Shown here piece after piece: positions 25,676 through 34,541 of a stretch of 64,000 nucleotides of DNA. Position 1 is the stretch's first letter. Each line of letters starts with the position of its first letter. Source of the stretch: Bog-473 sp963755375 (lineage in GTDB: Bacteria > Actinomycetota > Acidimicrobiia > Acidimicrobiales > RAAP-2); contig CAVWKG010000016.1 in assembly GCA_963755375.1 (NCBI GenBank), positions 1,674,001 through 1,738,000 on the forward strand. Reading direction: 5' to 3'. The notes beneath the pieces are model-generated. The model did not search any database and was not told where the DNA came from. It saw only the letters and a program-made list of their open reading frames with translations. A program made the position numbers and the translations under genes.

Positions 25676-28600
25676 CTACAAGGTGTCCCCGCCGGGTCCC
25701 ACATCGGCCAGCGGGATCAACCCTTCGATCACACCGCGCACGGTGTCGGCGGCGGAATCCCCGTTGGTGATCGGAACCAGCAGCTGGGCCATCTCCTCGC
25801 GGTAGGTGGCGCCGGGGGCCAGGCGTCGGAGCTTCACCTGCGCGCTGGCGGCCAGGGACACCGGGGAGAGCCGCACCGTGGGTAGGCGCGCGCCGCCCGC
25901 CCGGACCGGGCTCATGGCGACTTCACTGATCCCGCGCGCCAGCGCGCTGGCGCGGAGCCGGGCCAGCGCCAGGAGCCCGTCGGCGGCCGTCGGGAGGGGG
26001 CCGTAGCGGTCCGCCCACTCGGCCCCGATGTCGTCCACGTCGGCCAGGGAGGTCGCCGACGCGAGCCGGCGGTACGCCTCGAGTCGAGCGTCCTCCGCCG
26101 CGACGTAGTCCTTGGGCAGGTGGGCATCGCCCGGGACGTCGATGGAGACGATGGGCGGGGTCGGCCTGGCCTCGCCACGGGCCTCGGCGACGGCCTCGGC
26201 CACCAGTTGCACGTAGAGGTCGTAGCCGACCGCGGCAATGTGGCCCGACTGGTCCGAGCCCAAGAGGTTGCCCGCCCCCCTGATCTCGAGGTCGCGCATG
26301 GCGATCTTGAATCCCGAGCCGAGCTCGGTGTGCTCGCCGATGGTGCGCAGGCGCTCGTAGGCCTGCTCGGAGAGCACGCGATCAGCCGGGTGGAAGAGAT
26401 ACGCGTAGGCCCGTTGGCCGCTGCGGCCCACCCGACCCCTGATCTGGTGCAGCTGGCCCAGGCCGAGCAGGTCGGCGCGGTCCACGATCAGCGTGTTGAC
26501 CGACGGCATGTCGATCCCCGACTCGATGATGGTCGTGCAGACGAGCACGTCGTAGCGCCGCTCCCAGAAGTCGAGCACCGAGGTCTCGAGGCTCCCCTCG
26601 TCCATCTGGCCGTGCGCCACCGTCACCCTGGCCTCGGGGACGAGGTCGCGTATCTCACGGGCGACCCGCTCGATGTCCGAGACACGGTTGTGGACGTAGA
26701 AGGTCTGCCCCTCGCGCAGCAGCTCGCGCCGCAGCGCCTCGCTGATCGCCGACGGATCGTGCTCGCCGACGTAGGTCAGGATCGGGCGCCGGTCGGCGGG
26801 TGGGGTGTTGACCATGGAGAGGTCGCGGATGCCGGTCAGCGCCATCTCCAAGGTCCGCGGGATTGGGCTGGCGGTCAGGGTCAGCACGTCGACGCCCTCG
26901 GCCATGCGCTTGACCGCCTCTTTGTGCGTCACCCCGAAGCGCTGCTCCTCGTCGACCACCAGGAGCCCGAGGTCCTTGAATTGCACGTCTTGGGCGAGCA
27001 GCCGGTGCGTGCCGACGACGACGTCGACGCTCCCGTCGGCCAGTCCCCGCACGACCTGGCGCTGCTGGGCCGGTGATAGGAAGCGGCTGAGCAGCTCCAC
27101 CCGGACCGGGTACGGCGCGTAGCGGTCGGCGAAGGTCTGCGCGTGCTGGCTGGCCAGGAGCGTCGTGGGTGCCAGCACGGCGGCCTGCGTCCCGTCCTGC
27201 ACCGCCTTGAAGGCGGCTCGCACCGCGACCTCGGTCTTGCCGAAGCCGACGTCCCCGCAGACCAGACGGTCCATCGGCCGCGGCTCCTCCATGTCGGCCT
27301 TGACGTCGGCGATCGCCTTCAGCTGGTCCTCGGTCTCGACGAACTCGAACGATGCCTCCATCTCCGTCTGCCACGGCGTGTCGGGGCCGAACGCCCGCCC
27401 CTCCACGGCCAGTCGGCGTCGGTAGAGCTGCACCAGCTCCGCGGCCACCTCGCCCGCGGCGGCACGGGCCCTGGCCCGGGTCCGCTGCCAGTCGGCCCCG
27501 CCCATCTTCGAGAGCGTCGGGGACTCGCCACCGCTGTACGGGGTGATCGCCTCGATCTGCTCGACCGGCAGGTAGAGGCGATCGGACCCCCTGTACTGCA
27601 GAATCAGGTAGTCGCGGGTGGTCCCCCCCATCGTCCTCGTCGTCACACCTTCGAAGCGCGCCACGCCGTGCTGACGATGGACGACGAAGCTCCCCGCTTC
27701 GAGGTCGTCGAAGAAGCCGTCGGCGGCTCGAGCCCGCGGGCGCGCCCGGCGGTGCGGGACCCGGCGGCCGGTGACGTCGGTCTCGGAGAGCACGGCGACC
27801 CTGGCGTCGGGCAGGATGAATCCGCTGGTCAGCGGCGCCACCACCACGCAGGCCCCCGCTGTCCCGGGCGCGGCGTCGAGCACCGGCGCGTGCACGCCCT
27901 CAGCGGCGAGGGCCGCGGCGAGCCGCCCCGTCCCCGACGCCGTGGCGGCACACAGCGTGACCGAATACCCCTGGCCCACGAGCCCGGTCACACCGGCGGC
28001 CAGACGGGTGGGATCCCCCGCCACCGGGTCGAATCGCCGCACCGTCAGCGCGGGGGTGGACGGCCCCTCGGGCACCGGCGGCAGCGCCGTGACGCCGGCC
28101 GCGCTGTCGCGCAGGAGGCGCTCGAAGGGAACGTGCAACCGCGGGAAGCCCTCCCTCTCCCCCTCCTTCGCTCCCCAGGTGGCCGCGAGCGTCTCGGCCA
28201 GCGCCGCCTCCTCGTCGAGCAACTGGACCCCGCGGTCCCTGATCCGGCGCGGCTCCACCAGCACGACCTGTGCTCCGGCCGGCAGGAGGTCGGGCAGCAC
28301 AGCTGGCGTGTCGTCGAGGAACGGGAGCCACGACTCCATGCCGTCGAATTGACCGCCCTCGGCCAGGTGCTCCCACACCGCAGCCCCCCAGGGCCGCCGC
28401 GTCGTGAGGGCGCTCGCGGCGGCGCGCAGCGCCGGTGTGAGGACGAGCTCGCGGCAGCCGAAGAGCGCCACGGCCCTGAGGTCGTGCGACGATCGCTGGT
28501 CGCTGACCGAGAAGGCGGTCAGGCGGTCGACCTCGTCACCCCAAAGGTCGATGCGGACGGGCACGTCGGCCGTCGAGGGGAAGACGTCGACGATGCCACC

Positions 28601-29227
28601 GCGGACGGCGAACTCCCCGCGGTGCTCCACCTGGTGCTCGCGCCGGTAGCCCATGGCCACCAGTTGGGGCAGGAGCTCGGCGACATCGACCTGTTGCCCC
28701 GGTCGTACGACCACGGGCGCCGTCCCCTGCAGCGGGCCGAGGCGCTGGAGGATGGCCCGGACCGGGGCGACGATCACCCGGGGCGGCGGCGGGAGGACCG
28801 CGTCGGCTGCCCCCGTCAGCGCGTGGAGCACGGCCAGGCGACGGCCCATCGTCTCCGTCTCGGGACTGACCCGCTCGAAGGGGAGGGTCTCCCAGGCCGG
28901 TAGGACCGTGACCGGCCCGGCCAGGGCGCCGATGACCGGCGCACCAGTGTCGTCGCCCTCGGGCGCGATCAGGCACGACAGGTCGTCGCCCAGGCGTTCG
29001 GCGTCCAGGCCCGTCGCGGTGACCACCAGGAGCGGGGTGCGCTGCGTGAACGCGGCCAGCGCTGCGGCAACGACCGCCTGGGCCGCCGCGGGCACGGCGA
29101 CGGTGGCGTCCGCCGCGCCGACCAGCACGGACAGCACGGGGTCGCTGCGCAGCAGCCGCGGCAGGGCGGCCAGGCTGCCGGCGGTGGCCGGCGCGGGATT
29201 CGGGACGGTCGGGGGGACGGCTGTCAT
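25676..29227 (-). CDS. mfd: Transcription-repair coupling factor Mfd
   Basis: Removes stalled RNA polymerase and recruits UvrA. Length 1183 is standard. Order visible: UvrB-like N module (FERVSPETETMGRRLAVLHAL, EFAVRGGIVDVFPST), the RNAP-interacting CarD-like domain (GSFVVHRQHGVARFEG), then the translocase motor with Walker A GDVGFGKTE (Lys at about 664), the DEEQRFG box at about 759, TLTASPIPRTLEMAL and GQLHQIRGRVGRSGQRAYAYL, and the C-terminal TRCF domain. No inactivating change is seen. It starts 3 nt after pth stops. Confidence 0.97.
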   Translation of the reverse strand: MTAVPPTVPNPAPATAGSLAALPRLLRSDPVLSVLVGAADATVAVPAAAQAVVAAALAAFTQRTPLLVVTATGLDAERLGDDLSCLIAPEGDDTGAPVIGALAGPVTVLPAWETLPFERVSPETETMGRRLAVLHALTGAADAVLPPPPRVIVAPVRAILQRLGPLQGTAPVVVRPGQQVDVAELLPQLVAMGYRREHQVEHRGEFAVRGGIVDVFPSTADVPVRIDLWGDEVDRLTAFSVSDQRSSHDLRAVALFGCRELVLTPALRAAASALTTRRPWGAAVWEHLAEGGQFDGMESWLPFLDDTPAVLPDLLPAGAQVVLVEPRRIRDRGVQLLDEEAALAETLAATWGAKEGEREGFPRLHVPFERLLRDSAAGVTALPPVPEGPSTPALTVRRFDPVAGDPTRLAAGVTGLVGQGYSVTLCAATASGTGRLAAALAAEGVHAPVLDAAPGTAGACVVVAPLTSGFILPDARVAVLSETDVTGRRVPHRRARPRARAADGFFDDLEAGSFVVHRQHGVARFEGVTTRTMGGTTRDYLILQYRGSDRLYLPVEQIEAITPYSGGESPTLSKMGGADWQRTRARARAAAGEVAAELVQLYRRRLAVEGRAFGPDTPWQTEMEASFEFVETEDQLKAIADVKADMEEPRPMDRLVCGDVGFGKTEVAVRAAFKAVQDGTQAAVLAPTTLLASQHAQTFADRYAPYPVRVELLSRFLSPAQQRQVVRGLADGSVDVVVGTHRLLAQDVQFKDLGLLVVDEEQRFGVTHKEAVKRMAEGVDVLTLTASPIPRTLEMALTGIRDLSMVNTPPADRRPILTYVGEHDPSAISEALRRELLREGQTFYVHNRVSDIERVAREIRDLVPEARVTVAHGQMDEGSLETSVLDFWERRYDVLVCTTIIESGIDMPSVNTLIVDRADLLGLGQLHQIRGRVGRSGQRAYAYLFHPADRVLSEQAYERLRTIGEHTELGSGFKIAMRDLEIRGAGNLLGSDQSGHIAAVGYDLYVQLVAEAVAEARGEARPTPPIVSIDVPGDAHLPKDYVAAEDARLEAYRRLASATSLADVDDIGAEWADRYGPLPTAADGLLALARLRASALARGISEVAMSPVRAGGARLPTVRLSPVSLAASAQVKLRRLAPGATYREEMAQLLVPITNGDSAADTVRGVIEGLIPLADVGPGGDTL

Positions 29228-29230
29228 CGA

Positions 29231-29803
29231 TCAGGTCGGCAGCGAGTGGCACCACGACATGGCGGCCTCCATGCCGTCCGCGGCGATGCGCTCGACGGCG
29301 TCCGCCGCCGTCTGCACGGACGCGGCCAGGAGCTCGCGGACCGCCGTGGGCGGCGGACGCAGGACGTGCGACGCGCCCTGGGCCGCGCTCGGAGGCTTGC
29401 CCACCCCGATGCGTACCCGCAGGAAGTCCGGCGAATGGAGGTGTGCCTGCACCGAGCGCAGCCCGTTGTGCCCGGCCAGGCCGCCCCCCACCTTCAGGCG
29501 CACCGTGCCAGGCGGGAGGTCGAGCTCGTCATGCACGATCACGATGGAGGCGGGCCCGTCGATCCCGAACCGCGTGGCCAGCGCACGCACGGACGACCCG
29601 GAGTCGTTCATGTACGTGGTCGGGACGGCGAGGACCATCCGATGTCCGCCCAATGTCACCACGGCAGCCCGGGCCCGGACACCCTTCTCCGCCCGCAACG
29701 ACGCGCCGTAGCGTTGGGCCAACAGCTCCACCGTGTCGGTCCCCGCGTTGTGCAGGCTCCCGGCGAATTCCTGTCCGGGGTTTCCGAGCCCGACGACGAG
29801 CAG
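29231..29803 (-). CDS. pth: Peptidyl-tRNA hydrolase, apparently CTG-initiated
   Basis: Releases peptides from prematurely dropped peptidyl-tRNA. The reading frame contains the complete active site: VVGLGNPGQEFAGSLHNAG (catalytic Asn and His), MNDSG, and HDELDLPPG with the catalytic Asp. There is no ATG, GTG or TTG in frame upstream of these residues before the rplY stop at 29855; the first GTG, at 29731, would delete the Asn and His. CTG at 29803 gives a normal 190-residue protein; CTG at 29851, with GAAGAGAG 8 nt upstream, is the alternative. A sequencing error is possible. It lies between rplY and mfd, the usual order. Confidence 0.88.
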   Translation of the reverse strand: MLVVGLGNPGQEFAGSLHNAGTDTVELLAQRYGASLRAEKGVRARAAVVTLGGHRMVLAVPTTYMNDSGSSVRALATRFGIDGPASIVIVHDELDLPPGTVRLKVGGGLAGHNGLRSVQAHLHSPDFLRVRIGVGKPPSAAQGASHVLRPPPTAVRELLAASVQTAADAVERIAADGMEAAMSWCHSLPT

Positions 29804-29854
29804 GTCCGCCGGGGTCCCCCGGTGCTCCGACCGGGCAAAGGGGCGGCGCAGGGC

Positions 29855-30523
29855 CTAGCTCTCTTCGCTGCCCGCCTCGGCCGACGCGTCTCCACCCGGC
29901 TCGGCACCGGCGGCGGCCTCGGCCCCCTCCTCGCCTTCACCTTCGCCGGTCGCCTCTTCGGTGACGACCCGCGGCGGCTGCCCGATGGCGACCGCGGTCT
30001 CGGGGTCGATGTCGGTCGTGACGCCGGTCGGCAGGGTGAGCTCGGAGACCCGCACCTGCCCGCCGATGGTGAGCGCGCTGATGTCGGCCTCGATGGCGGA
30101 GGGGATGGCGGTGGGCAGCGCGTTGATGGGCAGGGTGAACATCTGCTGCTCCACCAGGCCGTCGCCGTGCTGGACCTCGATCGCGTCACCCACGAGGACG
30201 ATCGGCACGTCGGCGCTGATGACCTCGTCGCGGCGCACGATGACGAAGTCCACATGGGTGACCGTCTGTGCCACCGGGTGGCGCTGCATCTCGCGGGCCA
30301 GGGCGAGATAGGTGGCCGCGCCGGTGTCGAGTGACAGGAGCTGGTTGGCGCCGGCCTCGCTGTTGAGCGCGACGCGCAGCTCCCGGGCCACGATCGCCAC
30401 CGGCAGCGGATCGGTCCCGTGGCCGTAGATGACGGCGGGGATCTTCCCTTCACGCCGCAGGCGGCGCACCGCGCGCGAGCCCGTGGGGCGCCCGACTTCG
30501 GCGGCGAGTACGACTTCGGCCAT
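29855..30523 (-). CDS. rplY: 50S ribosomal protein bL25 (CTC form)
   Basis: Binds 5S rRNA. The 222-residue protein has the N-terminal bL25 domain (RAVRRLRREGKIPAVIYGHG, LLSLDTG, QRHPVAQTVTHVDFVIV) and the longer C-terminal TL5/CTC beta domain (GDAIEVQHGDGLVEQQM), ending in an acidic Glu/Gly/Ala tail. ATG at 30523 follows CAGGAGAT. It begins the rplY-pth-mfd run. Confidence 0.95.
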   Translation of the reverse strand: MAEVVLAAEVGRPTGSRAVRRLRREGKIPAVIYGHGTDPLPVAIVARELRVALNSEAGANQLLSLDTGAATYLALAREMQRHPVAQTVTHVDFVIVRRDEVISADVPIVLVGDAIEVQHGDGLVEQQMFTLPINALPTAIPSAIEADISALTIGGQVRVSELTLPTGVTTDIDPETAVAIGQPPRVVTEEATGEGEGEEGAEAAAGAEPGGDASAEAGSEES

Positions 30524-30652
30524 TGCGGATCTCCTGAGGTGGCGAGAGTGGTGGTCGCGGACGGCGCGGGGCCTCCGGCGAACGGCCCCCAAGCGTAGCC
30601 GCTGTTCCGCAGGCTTCCAATCGCGGCGAGGGCCCGATCGGTCCGGCGGCCC

Positions 30653-32338
30653 TCAGTCCGATGCGTCCAGGTCCGCCAGCCAAAGAGGGGTCTGGATGCG
30701 AGGCTGTTCATCGAACCCCTCGTCCCAATGGCGCTCGTCGGCCTCCCTCGCTTCATGGGCTTTGCGGGCTTTGCGTGCGGCGACTTCCTCCTTGGAGAGC
30801 ACACGGGGAGCTTCTTTGGAGAGCACAGCGGGAGCTTCACCGTGGTCATGTCTCTCGGCCTCGGCCGCCTCTCTCCGTCGGTCTAACTCCTGTGCAATCT
30901 CCTCCTCCATGTCCTCGTCCTCTGCATCCCCATCGGTCGCCGGAGGAGGCCCGAAGCCCAGCCAGTCGGTCGGAAACACGTCCTCGACGGCCAGCTCTTG
31001 CAAGCGGCCGGACTGCAGGCGTAGCTGTTCCGACAACCAATCGTTCAGCTCAACGACCTGGTCGCCCTCCAACCTGGCCCGTTCCAATTTGGCTTCGTAG
31101 TGCTGCTTCAGATCCCTGACCCGTCGATCGGCATAGGAAATGAATCCGCTCGATGTCTCTTGGAGCGCAACGAACTTTTCGTAGAGATCGTTGTAGAGAT
31201 CCTCCGTCGCGACCGTCTGCGGGTGATGGGGCACGGCCGACTCTGGTGCTCGCCATCCGAACCGGTCCCGGAGGACGTCCCTGGTGACCTCGAGATACGC
31301 CCTCCCCCAGAAGACGTCGGGTTCGAGATGGGCGCCCTCGGCCCATTCGTTCCACGCATTCACGAAGACGATGCCGTTGGAGCCCGCGGAGCGACTCTGG
31401 CGCGTCGCCGCCTCGGCCAGCCATCGTCCATAGCTCGCCGGGTTCGAATTGGCCAGGATCAACGCGTCTCCGGTCTGTCGACGCGGGGTGTTGTCCCACG
31501 CCGTCGCCACGCACGGATACCTCTGCCAACCAACCGCGGGACGATCGAGATACGCCGACGCCACTGCGTCGTACTCGTACATCCGCTGGGTATTCTCCGC
31601 GCCGAACTGGAGCGGCTCGGCGCCCATGAGCCGTGGAAGATGGTGCGGCACGAACTCGGCGCTCGCGTCAAAGCCGAGGAGGGCCGGCTCATCCGACTCG
31701 TCACCGGTCTCGAACATCACGAGCCATGGGGGCTCCATCCCCGCCTTCTCGCACTCTCGGCGCCAGAGCTCCGCTGTCCGATTCGGCTCCGGCAAGAGAT
31801 CCGGGCGGTAGACGGTGAGGAGCGGGCGGCCCTCGATCCGGATGTACCGCGGGTCCCTGAAGCACTCCATCAACCAGCGGATGTGAGCAACGTCATCCTC
31901 TTCGCTGAAGACCTGCTCCAACAGCATCTCGTCGAGCGTGCCCTGCCATCTCCTGTACCAGCTCTCATTCGCCCAGCACAATGCGAACGGAAAATCGGGA
32001 TGCCCGGACTCCAACACCTCCCGAAAGGGCCTGCTCAGCATCTGCCGACCCCCGAACCAGTAGTGGTAGTACAGAAACCCCGTGATCCCGTGCTCCCGGG
32101 CGAGCCGCGCCTGGAGGTACCGGGTCTCGGGGACCCGCAAGTCGTAGAACCCGAGCTCTCCTGGAAGGTCCGGCTGACGATGCCCCGGATACAGGGGCTT
32201 GCTCCGGGCGACGACGCTCCATTCGGTGAAGCCACGGCCGTGCCACGCGTCGTTCTCGGGGGCGGCGTGAAATTGAGGAAGGTAGAAGGCGAGGAGCTGC
32301 GGGGCCTCCCGGTGCTCCCGCCGTATGAGATCTGCCAC
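30653..32338 (-). CDS. WbsX-like glycan protein (GH99-like fold) with coiled-coil tail
   Basis: The first 370 residues match the WbsX / GH99-like family of polysaccharide loci: LLAFYLPQFHAAPENDAWHGRGFTEW, FYDLRVPETRYLQARLAREHGITGFLYYHYWFGGR, FALCWANESW, and FVNAWNEWAEGAHLEPD. Enzymatic role is unsettled; endo-mannanase-like or glycosyltransferase functions have been proposed for relatives. A tail of about 190 residues has a coiled coil (RVRDLKQHYEAKLERARLE), an acidic stretch, and an exact 8-residue duplication (APxVLSKE twice). GTG start; a GAGAAT box lies 6 nt upstream. It stands between prs and rplY with a methyltransferase, an unusual place. Confidence 0.8.
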   Translation of the reverse strand: MADLIRREHREAPQLLAFYLPQFHAAPENDAWHGRGFTEWSVVARSKPLYPGHRQPDLPGELGFYDLRVPETRYLQARLAREHGITGFLYYHYWFGGRQMLSRPFREVLESGHPDFPFALCWANESWYRRWQGTLDEMLLEQVFSEEDDVAHIRWLMECFRDPRYIRIEGRPLLTVYRPDLLPEPNRTAELWRRECEKAGMEPPWLVMFETGDESDEPALLGFDASAEFVPHHLPRLMGAEPLQFGAENTQRMYEYDAVASAYLDRPAVGWQRYPCVATAWDNTPRRQTGDALILANSNPASYGRWLAEAATRQSRSAGSNGIVFVNAWNEWAEGAHLEPDVFWGRAYLEVTRDVLRDRFGWRAPESAVPHHPQTVATEDLYNDLYEKFVALQETSSGFISYADRRVRDLKQHYEAKLERARLEGDQVVELNDWLSEQLRLQSGRLQELAVEDVFPTDWLGFGPPPATDGDAEDEDMEEEIAQELDRRREAAEAERHDHGEAPAVLSKEAPRVLSKEEVAARKARKAHEAREADERHWDEGFDEQPRIQTPLWLADLDASD

Positions 32339-32350
32339 CGGCCGATTCTC

Positions 32351-33436
32351 TCAGTCCGGGTTCGTGGGGGCCCGAGAGATGCGGTGGTAGACGCGCCGGG
32401 CCAGCGACCGCACGCGTCCCGACTTCTGCGCGTCCACGACAGCCTGATACCTGGCCTCCGATGTAGCGAGTCCCTCGGTCAAGACCTCGATGTTGTGCTC
32501 GAGGCCGGACACGTGCCCTTCGAGGGCCGCGATGTACCTCTTGTGTTCGGCGAGGTGCTCGTCGAGGACGCGGTTGTCGCGCAGCCTCTTTCGAATCACG
32601 GCGAGTCGCATCTTCTGGTTGTGGATGCGGTCCGACAACTCGCTGACTCGGCCGCTCAATTCGTGCAGCGCCGCCGTCCCGTTGTCGCGGACCGACTTCA
32701 TCACGTACTGATATGACTCGACTTCCGGATCCGCGTGCAGCTCATCGAGCGTCTTCTGGCTCACATCCTTTCGCTTGATGCCGATCTCCGCGCTGAACAG
32801 CGGCATGACGACGCGTTTTGTGTCAACGACGACGAGTCCCGCCTGGGTCAGGAGCTCCCGCGTCGACTCGAGGGTGAAGAAGCGCAAATGCGTGCGGTCC
32901 AAGAGGCCGGTATCCGCATAGCGGAACCTTCCCTGCAGAACGGCGATGCGCACGTCGCCGTGGGCGAAGTTCGGCACAGAGGTCACCACGTAACCGTCCG
33001 GTTTCATCTTGCGGACGGCCTGTCTGAGTGACGCAAGCGGATCGCGCAGATGTTCGAGCACGTCACCGAGAACGACGACGTCAAAGGATTCGTCCTTTAT
33101 GTAGTTCCAGACATCGCCGTCGTCGATGTTGCCCACGACCACCCGCTCGGCCCACCGCTCGGCCCTCTGCGCGGCATCTGGGTCCAGGTCCATCCCCACC
33201 ACGTTGCAGCCGCGTTCGGTCATGACTTTCGTCAGGTATCCGGTCGAGCACCCCACCTCGAGAACTGACTTGTTGTAGCCGATGAAATTCAGGGCGAAAG
33301 TATGGCTGTTGTTCTCGTCATTCGGATCCACCGGGACTTCGTAAATGAAGGACAACCTTTTCGAATCCCTCCCGGCCCGCAACTCACGAGAGCCGCCAGC
33401 GGCCCCGGCCGAGTCCGGCCCTTTGGCTGCGGTCAC
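32351..33436 (-). CDS. Class I SAM methyltransferase with coiled-coil C terminus
   Basis: Methyltransferase of up to 361 residues. SAM loop SVLEVGCSTGYLTKVM at about 57-72, VVGMDLDPDAAQRAE, FDVVVLGDVLEHLRDP (motif of the Methyltransf_11/23 group), VTSVPNFAHGDVR and LLDRTHLRFFTLES are all present. The last 110 residues form a coiled coil and end in SLARRVYHRISR, resembling the tails of glycan-cluster proteins. The GTG start lacks a good Shine-Dalgarno; TTG at 33355 is possible. It precedes the WbsX gene by 12 nt and probably modifies the same glycan. Confidence 0.82.
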   Translation of the reverse strand: MTAAKGPDSAGAAGGSRELRAGRDSKRLSFIYEVPVDPNDENNSHTFALNFIGYNKSVLEVGCSTGYLTKVMTERGCNVVGMDLDPDAAQRAERWAERVVVGNIDDGDVWNYIKDESFDVVVLGDVLEHLRDPLASLRQAVRKMKPDGYVVTSVPNFAHGDVRIAVLQGRFRYADTGLLDRTHLRFFTLESTRELLTQAGLVVVDTKRVVMPLFSAEIGIKRKDVSQKTLDELHADPEVESYQYVMKSVRDNGTAALHELSGRVSELSDRIHNQKMRLAVIRKRLRDNRVLDEHLAEHKRYIAALEGHVSGLEHNIEVLTEGLATSEARYQAVVDAQKSGRVRSLARRVYHRISRAPTNPD

Positions 33437-33497
33437 TATATTGGCCCGAACGCCGGCACCGGGGTTTCGCGGGGTGGTGCCGTTTTCGACCGCCCGA

Positions 33498-34469
33498 CTA
33501 GACCAGGTTGTCGCCGCCGAAGAGCTCGGAGACCGAGGTGTCCTCGAAGACGGCGTCGATGGCGTCGGCGATGATCTTGGCCACGGACAGGACCTCGAGC
33601 TTGTCGAAGGTGCGGTCGTCGGCCACCGGCAGGGTGTCGGTCACCACGACCCGGGAGATGGGCGCCGCCTTCAACCGGTCGACGGCGGGGTCGGAGAGCA
33701 CCGCGTGCGTGGCCATGGCCGAGATGTCCGAGGCGCCGGCCTCGGAGAGCAGCTCCGCCGCGGCGCAGATGGTCCCGGCCGTGTCGATCATGTCGTCGAT
33801 CAGGACGCAGTGGCGCCCCTCGACGTCACCGACGACGTGGCGGGCCTTGACCTCGTTGTAGGTGCCCCTCGGCCGCGTCTTGTGGATCAGGGCCAGGTCG
33901 AAGCCGAGATGCTGGCTGTAGCGCTCGGCCACCTTGACGCGACCGGCGTCGGGCGCCACCACGACGACGTCGTCGCCGAAGTTGGCACGCATGTAGGCCT
34001 CGAGCACCGGCGCGGCCACCAGGTGGTCAAAGGGCGTGTCGAAGAAGCCCTGGATCTGCCCGGAGTGCAGGTCGACGCTGATCACCCGGTCGGCCCCCGC
34101 CGCCGAGAGCATGTCGGCGACGAGCTTGGCCGTGATCGGCTCGCGCCCGGTCGACTTCCGGTCCTGGCGCGAGTACCCGTAATAGGGGCACACCGCGGTG
34201 ATGCGCTTGGCCGAGGCGCGCTTGGCGGCGTCGATCATGATCAGGTGCTCCATCAGCGAGTCGTTGACGGGGCTGGCGTGCGTCTGCACGATGAAGACGT
34301 CGCAACCGCGGATGGAGATGTCGTACTTGCAGTAGATCTCCCCGTTGGCGAACTCGCGCAGGTTCGCCTCACCCAGCTCGACGCCCAGGTGGCCGGCGAT
34401 GTCCCGAGCCAGCGTGGGGTGGGCGCGCCCGGAGATCAATTCCAGGCGACGCCGGGGGATCAGTTCCAC
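33498..34469 (-). CDS. prs: Ribose-phosphate pyrophosphokinase
   Basis: Makes PRPP from ribose-5-phosphate and ATP. It has 323 residues from GTG 34469. Motifs: NLREFANGEIYCKYDISIRGCDVFIVQTH, CPYYGYSRQDRK, the metal-binding VDLHSGQIQGFFD, VVAPDAGRVKVAER, and the PRPP loop VLIDDMIDTAGTI. All conserved residues are present. It follows glmU, the usual glmU-prs order. Confidence 0.97.
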   Translation of the reverse strand: MELIPRRRLELISGRAHPTLARDIAGHLGVELGEANLREFANGEIYCKYDISIRGCDVFIVQTHASPVNDSLMEHLIMIDAAKRASAKRITAVCPYYGYSRQDRKSTGREPITAKLVADMLSAAGADRVISVDLHSGQIQGFFDTPFDHLVAAPVLEAYMRANFGDDVVVVAPDAGRVKVAERYSQHLGFDLALIHKTRPRGTYNEVKARHVVGDVEGRHCVLIDDMIDTAGTICAAAELLSEAGASDISAMATHAVLSDPAVDRLKAAPISRVVVTDTLPVADDRTFDKLEVLSVAKIIADAIDAVFEDTSVSELFGGDNLV

Positions 34470-34541
34470 GGGGCCAACGCTAGTGCGCCGTCCCCCGGCG
34501 CGTCGCCGGGCCATTCGGCCCGTTGCGCCGGCTCCGCCCGT

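Noticed and set aside
27143..28903. Open frame of about 586 codons on the + strand
   Set aside because: Antisense shadow within mfd; composition only.
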